From the NCBI GenBank assembly GCA_965216395.1, contig OZ244156.1:682001-746000 (forward strand): DNA of 64,000 nt. The letters are read 5' to 3'. The translations under genes and the position numbers were made by a program. How positions within the stretch are numbered: the first letter of the stretch is position 1; every line of letters starts with the position of its first letter. The DNA is from CAZBXD01 sp965216395. Lineage in GTDB: Bacteria > Pseudomonadota > Alphaproteobacteria > Micavibrionales > SZUA-601. A model generated the notes under the pieces. The model did not search any database. It saw only the letters and a program-made list of their open reading frames with translations, and had not been told where the DNA came from. Below, piece after piece: positions 43,641-51,504 of the stretch.

Positions 43641-44636
43641 TTATATTTCTTTGTTTTTTGTTGCAGCGAAAATATGGGCTGCATTATTGGCAAGGAAGTT
43701 TTCGCGTCGTGTTCCATCAGGGTTAAGCGGGCGTTGTATTAATTCCGCAAAAGGCCCTGTCCAACGGATAGTTCCCAATGTACCATCCGCTTCACGTACA
43801 AAGAATTCGAGTTTCCCATCATTATGTTCACATGGCTGTCCATCTTCGGTCACGTCAAAATTAAAATGTGGGGAACGAAGCGATGTCTGGATTAAACCTA
43901 CTTCTTCTGAACCCATCATATTAGGCAAAAGTTCTCTTCCTGCTGCCTCATGCGCGGCGGCGGTTTTATAGATATCATTGGTCAAATAAGCAATATGGTT
44001 CATCCCGCCATTAAGGAGAGTCCATGCGACATATTGTGACCGTTCATCAGTTTGCAAAACTGTCGAGCGATGTGGTGGCTTCCATGGACGATCAAGCGCT
44101 TGGTAACATCGTTTAACAAAGCCATGCACATAATCGGCCGGCATTTCCTCCCCCGCCTCAAGGCGCACAAGCCATGCGCGATCTTCATCATTAAGCGGGT
44201 CTTTCGTATCAGCTAAATCAGCCTTGATCATTTTACGGTCACCATGGCCACTTTCTAAATCATCAACAATCATTTCTGAAACAAAAATTTTAGGAAGGTC
44301 GGGACGATCAATCGGAAATTCAAGGTGAATAGCATGTAAATTCATATTCGGAAAATCATAAGTATAATCATTTCCATTTTCATCTACACCGCGCGACCAA
44401 CCACAGGCACGAAATATGCGCTCCACCGATTCAATCCCTGGGGGAATTTCGCCCGTATCACAGCGAAAACTTCGAAAGGCGATATGATCTTCACGCATGC
44501 CTTGTTCGCGCATAATATCATCATCTTCAACGATTTCAACAAACTCATTGCCATAAGGAATTTTTTTGAGATATTCCTCTTTCAAACGTCCATAAATCAT
44601 GGCCCCGACATCGGATGGCTTAAAATATTCTGTCAT
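43641..44636 (-). CDS. DUF1338 / HglS-type 2-oxoadipate dioxygenase/decarboxylase
   Basis: A 331-residue member of DUF1338, the family of HglS, a non-haem Fe(II) enzyme that turns 2-oxoadipate into D-2-hydroxyglutarate in lysine catabolism. Candidate metal ligands are His51 (EDHIAFRSF), His214 (GGMNHIAYLT) and Glu277 (GKLEFFVRE), with Arg55 as the substrate-binding arginine; the order and context match HglS. It is shorter than Pseudomonas HglS (about 460 residues). The neighbours on the same strand, an omega-aminotransferase and an ALDH7-type dehydrogenase, fit a lysine-to-2-oxoadipate route. The substrate is an inference from family and context. Confidence 0.8.
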   Translation of the reverse strand: MTEYFKPSDVGAMIYGRLKEEYLKKIPYGNEFVEIVEDDDIMREQGMREDHIAFRSFRCDTGEIPPGIESVERIFRACGWSRGVDENGNDYTYDFPNMNLHAIHLEFPIDRPDLPKIFVSEMIVDDLESGHGDRKMIKADLADTKDPLNDEDRAWLVRLEAGEEMPADYVHGFVKRCYQALDRPWKPPHRSTVLQTDERSQYVAWTLLNGGMNHIAYLTNDIYKTAAAHEAAGRELLPNMMGSEEVGLIQTSLRSPHFNFDVTEDGQPCEHNDGKLEFFVREADGTLGTIRWTGPFAELIQRPLNPDGTRRENFLANNAAHIFAATKNKEI

Positions 44637-44668
44637 GGATCAAGTATGACACAAATCTATTAAAAATT

Positions 44669-45199
44669 TTATACCTTCAGCGGCTTAACCATATTTTGAA
44701 AAAGAGGCTTGGGAGCCATAGGCGGTTTAGCAAGGCAGACTTCACTACTGGCTCCCATAAACGTGTTCAATTTACGTTGCTCTGGTCCCGTTACACCATT
44801 TGGTGATAACTTTTTCTCTTGTAATTTAATGGCGTCATCAACAACATAAGACACGTTATTTTGAAAAAGTTCTTTATTTAAACTAGCGATATCTTCTGGA
44901 TAAGAAGTATAAGAATCATTGAGCTGTTCATATGCTGCTTGGTTGTACTCAGTGGGATTGGCTGGATCAACGGGCGTAGCCAATTCAATGATAGCTTCAT
45001 TATTAATTTCTTGGTCAAAAACACTTGTTGCTGCAGCCTTAGCTAACTCTTTTGTTGCATCAACACGTGAGATAGGATCATTTATAGCTGTTACAGATTC
45101 GACAACATTATTTACAGCAGCACTAAACTCTGCTTCTTTTGCATCAACAACTGGCTTTGCTACTTCAGCTGGACTCGCTTGTGTTGAAACTTCATTCAT
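44669..45199 (-). CDS. Orphan Ala/Glu/Val-rich soluble protein
   Basis: A 176-residue protein without signal peptide or membrane helix that I do not recognise. The first half is Ala/Val/Glu-rich and probably helical (EFSAAVNNVVESV, ATKELAKAAATSVF); the second half is more polar and ends in a Pro/Lys-rich tail (KPPMAPKPLF). A single Cys is present. It has an excellent promoter and an AAGGAG ribosome-binding site, so it is likely to be well expressed as a one-gene unit. It separates the DUF1338 gene from the aminotransferase gene. Confidence 0.6.
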   Translation of the reverse strand: MNEVSTQASPAEVAKPVVDAKEAEFSAAVNNVVESVTAINDPISRVDATKELAKAAATSVFDQEINNEAIIELATPVDPANPTEYNQAAYEQLNDSYTSYPEDIASLNKELFQNNVSYVVDDAIKLQEKKLSPNGVTGPEQRKLNTFMGASSEVCLAKPPMAPKPLFQNMVKPLKV

Positions 45200-45226
45200 C
45201 TTAAAACTCCTTAAATAAAGTAATTT

Positions 45227-45255
45227 AATCCTAGCACAAACGTATAATTATGTCA
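45227..45255 (-). promoter_or_regulatory. Near-consensus sigma-70 promoter for the orphan gene at 44669
   Basis: On the minus strand: TTGACA, a 17-base spacer, TAGGAT. The start codon follows after about 28 bases with AAGGAG ahead of it. This is the best-matching housekeeping promoter I see in the window. Confidence 0.7.
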
Positions 45256-45267
45256 ATAATTTATTGG

Positions 45268-46599
45268 TTATTTCAAAAGTCCTTCAATAATATCAAGGGC
45301 GGTTTTGGCGTCATTCTTTGTTAAGGTGAGTGGTGGTGAAAGACGAATGGAACTATTCCCACATCCAAGCATAAGCAAACCCTTTTTAAAGGCTTTTTGA
45401 ATAATTTGATCCCGTTTTTTAATATTTGGTTCGACATTGGTCTTTTTATTTTTAACAATCTCGATACCAATCATGAGACCAAGCCCACGAACATTCCCCA
45501 CACAAGCATATTGTGATGGCCATAATTGAATCCGTTCAAGGATATAATCCCCGACCTTTTGCGCGTTTTCCATGAGTTTATCTTGCAATAAATCGAGTGT
45601 CGCATTCGCCGCGGCCAAAGATACCGCATTCCCACCAAAGGTTGAACCATGCGCACCTTCTGGCCAATTCATCGTTTTCTCATTGGCAATAAATGCCGCG
45701 AGTGGCATGCCAGAAGCAATGCCCTTGGCCGTACAGATAATATCAGGTTTAACACCAAAATGTTCCATGGCAAAAACTTTACCGGTGCGCCCCATGCCGG
45801 ATTGCACCTCATCCGCAATCATTAATATTCTGTGTTTATCACAAATGCGACGAATACCTTTAATAAATTCTGTAGGTGGAACAACATACCCCCCCTCACC
45901 TTGAATGGGTTCTAAGGCAATGGCGGCGACTTCACTGGGATGAATGATTTTTTCAAACAACATCTTTTCGATATAATCAAGACATCCCTGTGCCGTTGTA
46001 GGATATTCGACATTTTCTGGACATTGATAAGGGCGCGGATAAAAAGCATGATAAAGCTCGGGCAACATGGGTCCAAACCCTTTACGATAATAAACTTTGG
46101 TTGCTGTGGCGCCAATACCGCCATACGTACGTCCGTGAAACCCACCATAAAAAGCAATGATTGCTTTTCGTCCTGTATGGTAACGCGCCAGTTTTATGGC
46201 ACCTTCCCATACTTCGGCACCAGAATTTCCAAAAAATATTCGATTTTTACCATTGCCCTTAATTTGCGCTAATTGAGCAATTCTCTCCCCAACATCGACT
46301 TGAATTTGATTATAAAACACAGCCGAACACATACTTAAAAATTGATCCGTCTGCGCCTTAATGGCTTTATTAACTTTTGGGTTATTATATCCGGTGCTCG
46401 CCGTTGCAATACCCGCGGCCAGATCAAGGAAACAATTCCCATCCACATCCCAAACATTATTACCTTTACCATGTGAAAATACAAACGGAAAGGCATGCGG
46501 ATTACTGGGCGACATCGTCTTTTTATCACGACTGATAATTTTACGCGCTTTTGGCCCTGGTAATGATCTGGTTTTAATATGTGGCTTCATAACAGACAT
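45268..46599 (-). CDS. Class III PLP aminotransferase, probable omega-amino (lysine/ornithine/GABA-type)
   Basis: A 443-residue class III aminotransferase of the acetylornithine/4-aminobutyrate group. The N-terminal PGPKARKIISRDKKTMSP is typical of a subgroup with broad omega-amino-acid specificity. The PLP site is complete: GNSGAEVWEGAIKLARYHTGR, FHGRTYG, ADEVQSGMGRTGK and the Schiff-base lysine in TAKGIASGMPL. The context of ALDH7 and DUF1338 suggests lysine 6-aminotransferase as the physiological activity, giving 2-aminoadipate semialdehyde, but 4-aminobutyrate or ornithine remain possible. Confidence 0.85.
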   Translation of the reverse strand: MSVMKPHIKTRSLPGPKARKIISRDKKTMSPSNPHAFPFVFSHGKGNNVWDVDGNCFLDLAAGIATASTGYNNPKVNKAIKAQTDQFLSMCSAVFYNQIQVDVGERIAQLAQIKGNGKNRIFFGNSGAEVWEGAIKLARYHTGRKAIIAFYGGFHGRTYGGIGATATKVYYRKGFGPMLPELYHAFYPRPYQCPENVEYPTTAQGCLDYIEKMLFEKIIHPSEVAAIALEPIQGEGGYVVPPTEFIKGIRRICDKHRILMIADEVQSGMGRTGKVFAMEHFGVKPDIICTAKGIASGMPLAAFIANEKTMNWPEGAHGSTFGGNAVSLAAANATLDLLQDKLMENAQKVGDYILERIQLWPSQYACVGNVRGLGLMIGIEIVKNKKTNVEPNIKKRDQIIQKAFKKGLLMLGCGNSSIRLSPPLTLTKNDAKTALDIIEGLLK

Positions 46600-46689
46600 C
46601 CTTTTTGAAAAGATAACGAATAGCTTGGCCTTCCTTTTAATACTAATCCTTTAAGAACAATTTAATTGACTTAAGTATTAACATAATAT

Positions 46690-47307
46690 ATGAATTTAGA
46701 TATGAAATGGGACGACTATAGAAGACATGGTACAAAAACTGCGGCTGCATTATGGGCGACAGGTGATGCTAGTTTATTAATAAAAAACTTTCATGATAAT
46801 GCATGGGATGTGTCAAATGCTCTAGAAGATCCAATTGACCTAGTATGCGGCGCTTTGTTTTTGATTGGTGCTTACTTTACGGCTAAAGAATCACCAAAAA
46901 ATGTTACCATTGGTATGGCTATTGCTACACTCGGCTATGGTCTACTTTTATGCTCTGCCGCATACCAAGGAAAAGTGAATTCAGCTTTGGGGGCAAGCGC
47001 TGGATTTGTTTCTTGTGCGTGGGCAGGTGTTAATTCATTCAAAAGAATGACGAGTAAAAAAGAAGAAAGTAAAAAGCAGTTTCAAGAAAATAAGAAAAGC
47101 ATCTTTGAAGAATACCCGCTCATGAAACCAATGGTGATCAATTTTGTGTCAAACGTTGCCTTTGTTGTTGGTAACTTAGCTGATCAAGAATTTATATATG
47201 CGGGTATTGGTATTCTGTGGGCTTTAGGAGCAGCCTGCATGGGATTATCAAAACAGGAAGATAATACAGAAATTAATAAAAATAATGGTTCACCATCTTT
47301 ACAATAA
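46690..47307 (+). CDS. Orphan membrane protein, paralog of the next gene
   Basis: A 205-residue protein with four to five hydrophobic segments (about 48-65, 72-90, 97-112, 150-165, 170-190) and a charged loop (KRMTSKKEESKKQF). It matches the next gene at the start (M-x-LDMKW-x-D-[YF]-R), in EEYPL-x-x-PM, and in the end WALGA-x-CMGLSKQ versus WSIGSAMVGLSKQ. I recognise no family. It has no clear Shine-Dalgarno sequence; the 14 bases TAACATAATATATG up to the start codon are identical in both copies. Codon use is AT-rich. Confidence 0.6.
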   Translation: MNLDMKWDDYRRHGTKTAAALWATGDASLLIKNFHDNAWDVSNALEDPIDLVCGALFLIGAYFTAKESPKNVTIGMAIATLGYGLLLCSAAYQGKVNSALGASAGFVSCAWAGVNSFKRMTSKKEESKKQFQENKKSIFEEYPLMKPMVINFVSNVAFVVGNLADQEFIYAGIGILWALGAACMGLSKQEDNTEINKNNGSPSLQ

Positions 47308-47343
47308 AAATAATTTCGCTTGCTTCTTTTTTTAACATAATAT

Positions 47344-48096
47344 ATGAGTTTAGATATGAAATGGCAAGATTTTCGGGAAAATGCAGGTAAATTATCTACC
47401 ATTCCCTATTCATTGGGGCATGGCGCCCTTCTCTATAAAATGGTAGAAGAAAATATATCAGATATCGTACAGCCGAGTTTTACAGATACGGCTCTTGATG
47501 CCGCATCATTTTTATGTTTGATGGTTTCATTAGGATATATGTATTTTAAAGGCAACACCCCAAAAGGAATGTTTCAATCAATGAAGGGCGCCGCCCTTGG
47601 CAAAGCGCTTGTGATTACAAAACAATTTGCGCATGGGGGGTTGGCTGGTGCCATCGCATCATTACCAGAACTTTTTTCAACCTGTTGGACGGCGCGTAAC
47701 GCTTATAAGCAAAAGAAAAAACACGATGAGTTCGATACTCACGATATCCCTCTTAAAAAAGATGTAGTCAATGAAAATCAAGTACTTAATTTTAAAGAAA
47801 ACGAGGCTGGTCTCACAAAATTTGAGAAAGACACAGGAATAAAAGTAAGATTTAATCAATTCAAAGAAAATGCCTATGAAATATTAGAAGAATATCCATT
47901 AGCAGCCCCCATGGCCATGGGGATTGGTTTAAAATTCATGGCGATTGCTGGATTATATAATGATATATGTAATGGGCGTGGCGAAGCGACAACCTATCTC
48001 TATATCGCGATGTTTACGTGCTGGTCAATTGGTTCTGCTATGGTTGGATTGTCAAAGCAAAAACCTTCTTCCTCTTCTAACCCCGCACCTTCTTAA
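47344..48096 (+). CDS. Orphan membrane protein, paralog of the preceding gene
   Basis: A 250-residue relative of the preceding gene with the same plan: a polar N-terminus, two to three helices (about 48-68, 85-112), a charged cytoplasmic-looking loop longer by some 45 residues (KKKHDEFDTHDIPLKKD onward), then EEYPLAAPMAMG and two helices. It ends in a Ser/Pro tail. The function is unknown. The tandem arrangement and conserved upstream DNA point to a duplication inside this lineage. The 3' end overlaps the convergent aldehyde dehydrogenase gene by 20 bases. Confidence 0.6.
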   Translation: MSLDMKWQDFRENAGKLSTIPYSLGHGALLYKMVEENISDIVQPSFTDTALDAASFLCLMVSLGYMYFKGNTPKGMFQSMKGAALGKALVITKQFAHGGLAGAIASLPELFSTCWTARNAYKQKKKHDEFDTHDIPLKKDVVNENQVLNFKENEAGLTKFEKDTGIKVRFNQFKENAYEILEEYPLAAPMAMGIGLKFMAIAGLYNDICNGRGEATTYLYIAMFTCWSIGSAMVGLSKQKPSSSSNPAPS

Positions 48097-49648
48097 TTGC
48101 CTCATAATCAATTTTGATTGGGAATTTAACGCCTTGAGCAAGCTGCATCGGCCCTGGTGTTGTATTGATACGAATAGTGGCACGATTCATATATTGTTTC
48201 CAACTATCTGAACCAGATTCGCGTCCGCCCCCCGTGGCCTTATTACCACCGAAAGCGCCACCAATTTCCGCACCACTGGTGCCATTATTGATATTCGCAA
48301 TACCGCAATCACTATTTCTAAGGAAATATTCCGCCTCAGTTAGATCATTAGTAAAAATCGCCGAAGACAAACCTTGTTCGACGCTATTATTTAATTCAAG
48401 CGCTTGTTCCAACGTGTCATAGGGCATAATATATAAAATAGGGGCAAAAGTTTCATGGCGAACAATATCGGTTTGTTGATCCATTTTGACCAATGCCGGC
48501 CGTACATAAAAAGCCTCTGATCCAAAGGCATTTTCTAACACGCGATACCCGCCTGTTACCTCGCCACCTTGCGACGCCGCCTCTTGCACAGAGTGAAGAA
48601 ATGCCTGATATGATTGTTGATCAATCAGCGGACCGATCAGGGTTTCAGGGTTGAGCGGATCTCCAATAATATCGTCACTGATTGAATCATAAGCATTTTT
48701 GAAAATTTTATATACATCATTAAATATAGAACGATGAACTAACAAACGCCTTGTCGTTGTACAACGTTGACCCGCCGTCCCAATTGCACCAAACAAAGTT
48801 GACTCAACGGCCAGATTTAAATCCGCATTCGGCGTAATAATCACCGCATTATTCCCGCCCAATTCTAAAAGACAATGACGCCCAAGGGTTTTTGACACTT
48901 CAGATTGAACTTTTTCACCCATAGCACAGGAGCCCGTCGCACTAATCATAGATATACGCGGGTCAGAAACCAATATCGCGCCGATATCCCCGACCCCTTG
49001 AATAACAATCGAAACACCTTCTGGCACAGAAAGCTCTGTTTCATCTTGAAAACGCTGTGCTGCAATTTCAAATAGCGATTGACAAGCTTGGGCGACAATG
49101 GGCGTTTTCTCCGAAGGTTTCCAAATATTGGCATTGCCACAAACAACCGAAATCGCAAAATTCCATGCCCACACAGCCACAGGAAAATTAAAGGCAGAAA
49201 TAATTCCGATAACGCCCTTAGGGTGCCAACGTTCTTGTAGTATGTGACCCGATAATTCTGAAGAGAATATTTGACCACCCAATTGTCTTGATAGACCAAC
49301 CGCGTATTCACAAATATCAATCATTTCTTGAACTTCGCCACGCCCTTCAGAAATGATTTTACCACATTCTAAGGTGACGAGTTGCGCCAGTGATTCTTTA
49401 TATTCACGTAATACCTCACCTAAAATACCAATCAAGCGCCCACGAACAGGCATAGATACATGGCGCCATTCTTTTTGAGCGGCAACAGCTTGATCAATAA
49501 GCTTTACAACCGCGTCTTCTTTATGAAGTTGAATACGGGCAATTTCTTCACCTGTAATTGGTGTATAGACAGGAAAATCACCGTCTTGAAATATTTTAGG
49601 TTGAGTGGATAAAGTTTGGAAGAATTGTGAAATTTTTATATGTGTCAT
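48077..49648 (-). CDS. ALDH7-type (antiquitin-like) aminoadipate-semialdehyde dehydrogenase
   Basis: A 523-residue NAD-dependent aldehyde dehydrogenase of the ALDH7 family, which oxidises 2-aminoadipate 6-semialdehyde (in equilibrium with piperideine-6-carboxylate) to 2-aminoadipate. Diagnostic segments: KGVIGIISAFNFPVAVWAWN, WKPSEKTP, LELGGNNA with the catalytic Glu, GQRCTTTRRL with the catalytic Cys, and the ALDH7-specific end GTSGAEIGGAFGGNKATGGG followed by RESGSDSWKQYMNR. Together with the class III aminotransferase and DUF1338 protein it completes most of a lysine-to-2-hydroxyglutarate route. Confidence 0.92.
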   Translation of the reverse strand: MTHIKISQFFQTLSTQPKIFQDGDFPVYTPITGEEIARIQLHKEDAVVKLIDQAVAAQKEWRHVSMPVRGRLIGILGEVLREYKESLAQLVTLECGKIISEGRGEVQEMIDICEYAVGLSRQLGGQIFSSELSGHILQERWHPKGVIGIISAFNFPVAVWAWNFAISVVCGNANIWKPSEKTPIVAQACQSLFEIAAQRFQDETELSVPEGVSIVIQGVGDIGAILVSDPRISMISATGSCAMGEKVQSEVSKTLGRHCLLELGGNNAVIITPNADLNLAVESTLFGAIGTAGQRCTTTRRLLVHRSIFNDVYKIFKNAYDSISDDIIGDPLNPETLIGPLIDQQSYQAFLHSVQEAASQGGEVTGGYRVLENAFGSEAFYVRPALVKMDQQTDIVRHETFAPILYIMPYDTLEQALELNNSVEQGLSSAIFTNDLTEAEYFLRNSDCGIANINNGTSGAEIGGAFGGNKATGGGRESGSDSWKQYMNRATIRINTTPGPMQLAQGVKFPIKIDYEAIKKVRG

Positions 49649-49715
49649 AAATTCAATTTAGCACATATTTTAAAATCTTGAAAGATGACCTTGGCTAAAA
49701 ATAGCGTTTTAATAC

Positions 49716-50420
49716 TTATAGTAAATCCGTAAGTTGATTCACTTTAAGTGGCCCCTTAACAAGAAAACCTTCACCATATTTTGCATCAATAAAATGACCG
49801 TATTCTTTAGCGCGCATTTCAACAAAATCCCAAAATTCAGGTCGTGTTAAAACGGTTTCAAGTTCTTGCTTATTATCTGGATCATAAAATTGGCTTTTGT
49901 AATCCTTAATTGCTTGAATTTTTTGATCATAAAAATCTGTAATATCTACAACAAAGTCTGGTGTCACATGTTGTCCGTGAATATATTGAAAAATTGATTG
50001 AGGGCGCCAACGTTCTTGGCCTGTTTCAATTTTTGCCAAACCACTTAAGAAAGCCGCATGACGTACCAAAATTTCACCGCGTGCATGATCGGGATGACGA
50101 CCATCATCTGAATTTGTCAGAATAATATCCGGTTGATACATCCGAATCATTTTAATGACCGCCAATTGATGTTCTTCGTCATTTTTAAAAAAACCATCAC
50201 GAAAACCAAGATTTTCTCGTATATGAATACCCATGGTTTGAGATGCTTTTGCGGATTCTTGATCACGAATTTCCGCACTCCCACGTGTACCTAATTCACC
50301 ACGGGTTAAATCAACAATTCCAACTTTTTTATCCGACGCAATGGCTTTACAAATTGTGCCAGAAGCAGAAAATTCAACATCATCGGGATGCGCACCAAAG
50401 GCCAATATATCAAGTTTCAT
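49716..50420 (-). CDS. bshB1: BshB1-like N-acetylglucosaminyl-malate deacetylase (PIG-L family)
   Basis: A 234-residue zinc deacetylase of the PIG-L fold. Metal-site residues are visible: His11 and Asp14 in AFGAHPDDVEFS and His112 in GRHPDHARGE. The rest follows BshB1 of bacillithiol synthesis closely: TRGELGTRGSAEIRDQES, ENLGFRDGFF, the PDFVVDITDFYDQKIQAI block and YKSQFYDP, FVEMRAKEYGHFI and YGEGF. Bacillithiol is known from Firmicutes, Deinococcus and Bacteroidetes, so the gene is out of place in this class and may come by transfer. BshA and BshC are not in the window; deacetylation of another sugar is possible. Confidence 0.82.
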   Translation of the reverse strand: MKLDILAFGAHPDDVEFSASGTICKAIASDKKVGIVDLTRGELGTRGSAEIRDQESAKASQTMGIHIRENLGFRDGFFKNDEEHQLAVIKMIRMYQPDIILTNSDDGRHPDHARGEILVRHAAFLSGLAKIETGQERWRPQSIFQYIHGQHVTPDFVVDITDFYDQKIQAIKDYKSQFYDPDNKQELETVLTRPEFWDFVEMRAKEYGHFIDAKYGEGFLVKGPLKVNQLTDLL

Positions 50421-50449
50421 GACTTTACTTTACTTTTCTCAAAAACAAA

Positions 50450-50526
50450 TGGTCGGACCGACAGGATTTGAACCTGCGACCTTTCGCCCCCCAGGCGAAC
50501 GCGCTACCAGGCTGCGCCACGGTCCG
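50450..50526 (-). tRNA. tRNA-Pro (anticodon GGG), CCA encoded
   Basis: A 77-base tRNA on the minus strand. The acceptor stem CGGACCG pairs fully with CGGTCCG, the D arm has AGCCTGGTAGCGC, the anticodon loop CTGGGGG sits in a TTCGC/GCGAA stem, and the T loop is TTCAAAT. The CCA end is encoded. tRNA-Pro next to the MerR-like gene and ihfA is the conserved arrangement of the class, so it marks the right boundary of the accessory block. Confidence 0.97.
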
Positions 50527-50580
50527 ATGATGGGATAATGGTATAGCATGACGGAACGTATAATTGAAGTAGTTATTTTT

Positions 50581-51117
50581 CTAAGAAACCAATTCGCGAA
50601 GTTTTTTCAGATCCAGTAAAACTTGTTTTAATGTTTGACGCGTTTCATTCGATAATTGAGCTGGGCTAGCCGTACCTTTTTGAGGAAGGCTATCGGTCTT
50701 TACTTGTGCAGATTCTTGAACACGCTCTACTGTAATGGGATCAAATAAATCAAATATTTTTTCGATCCCTATTAATTCAGAAGAAATATTTTTGCGACTG
50801 GACAAAAGCTTTTTTGCCCCCTTAATCGTATAGCCTTTAGTGTACAGTAAAAAATGAATTTTTTTCAGCGTATCCACATCTTTGGGGGCGTAATAACGTC
50901 GGCCACCGCCACGTTTCATAGGCTCAACTTGCTTAAATTTTGATTCCCAAAACCTCAAAACATGTTGTGGTAGATCAAGCTCTGTCGCCACTTCACTGAT
51001 TGTTCTATAAGCCTTGCTCGATTTTTTAACTAAGGAATGATCCGACTTTTTTGTATTTGAATCATCTACGCTGTCATTTTTTTCTAAGACAGTGGTTTCA
51101 TGATTTGATTCAAACAT
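50581..51117 (-). CDS. MerR-family transcriptional regulator
   Basis: A 178-residue regulator. After a polar 35-residue N-terminus the MerR DNA-binding domain spans about 36-105: YRTISEVATELDLPQHVLRFWE (helix-turn-helix) and GGGRRYYAPKDVDTLKKIHFLLYTKGYTI (wing and following helices). The C-terminal part ends in a short coiled-coil helix without metal-binding cysteines. In alphaproteobacteria this gene always follows ihfA; its effector is not established. Confidence 0.9.
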   Translation of the reverse strand: MFESNHETTVLEKNDSVDDSNTKKSDHSLVKKSSKAYRTISEVATELDLPQHVLRFWESKFKQVEPMKRGGGRRYYAPKDVDTLKKIHFLLYTKGYTIKGAKKLLSSRKNISSELIGIEKIFDLFDPITVERVQESAQVKTDSLPQKGTASPAQLSNETRQTLKQVLLDLKKLRELVS

Positions 51118-51137
51118 GTGTGGCCTTTCTATGTGGT

Positions 51138-51434
51138 TTATGCCTCACCATTAACGCGTTTTTTCAATGTATCACTCGCTTTAAAAGTAATCACTGTCCG
51201 TGGTGCAATCATCACTTCTTCGCCCGTTTTTGGGTTACGACCGATACGCTCTGACTTCTTACGGAGGTTAAAACTACCAAAAGAAGAAAGTTTAACATTT
51301 TCGCCACGGCTTAAAGCATCAATCATTTGATCTAAAACCTGCTCAACAAGAGAAGATGTTTCATTGCGTGACAACCCAACTTCTTCGTAAACTTTTTCTA
51401 CTAAATCTGCGCGAGTTAAAGTTTTAACGGACAT
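51138..51434 (-). CDS. ihfA: Integration host factor alpha subunit
   Basis: A DNA-bending nucleoid protein; with IhfB it makes sharp bends at promoters and recombination sites. The 98 residues show the HU/IHF pattern: TRADLVEKVYEEVGLSRNE, the conserved GENVKLSSFGSF, and the beta-arm RKKSERIGRNPKTGEEVMI with the intercalating proline. It lies between fabH and the MerR gene, as in other alphaproteobacteria. Confidence 0.96.
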   Translation of the reverse strand: MSVKTLTRADLVEKVYEEVGLSRNETSSLVEQVLDQMIDALSRGENVKLSSFGSFNLRKKSERIGRNPKTGEEVMIAPRTVITFKASDTLKKRVNGEA

Positions 51435-51470
51435 GTGAAAGCTTCCTTATTTTTGTAATTTATTTGTGTG

Positions 51471-51498
51471 ATTGTATCGTATTCAATAATTAAATCAA
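51471..51498 (-). promoter_or_regulatory. Probable ihfA promoter
   Basis: On the minus strand: TTGATT, a 16-base spacer, TACAAT, in the 70-base gap between fabH and ihfA. It would give a leader of about 30 bases with AAGGAAG ahead of the start. Confidence 0.45.
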
Positions 51499-51504
51499 GG
51501 CCTT

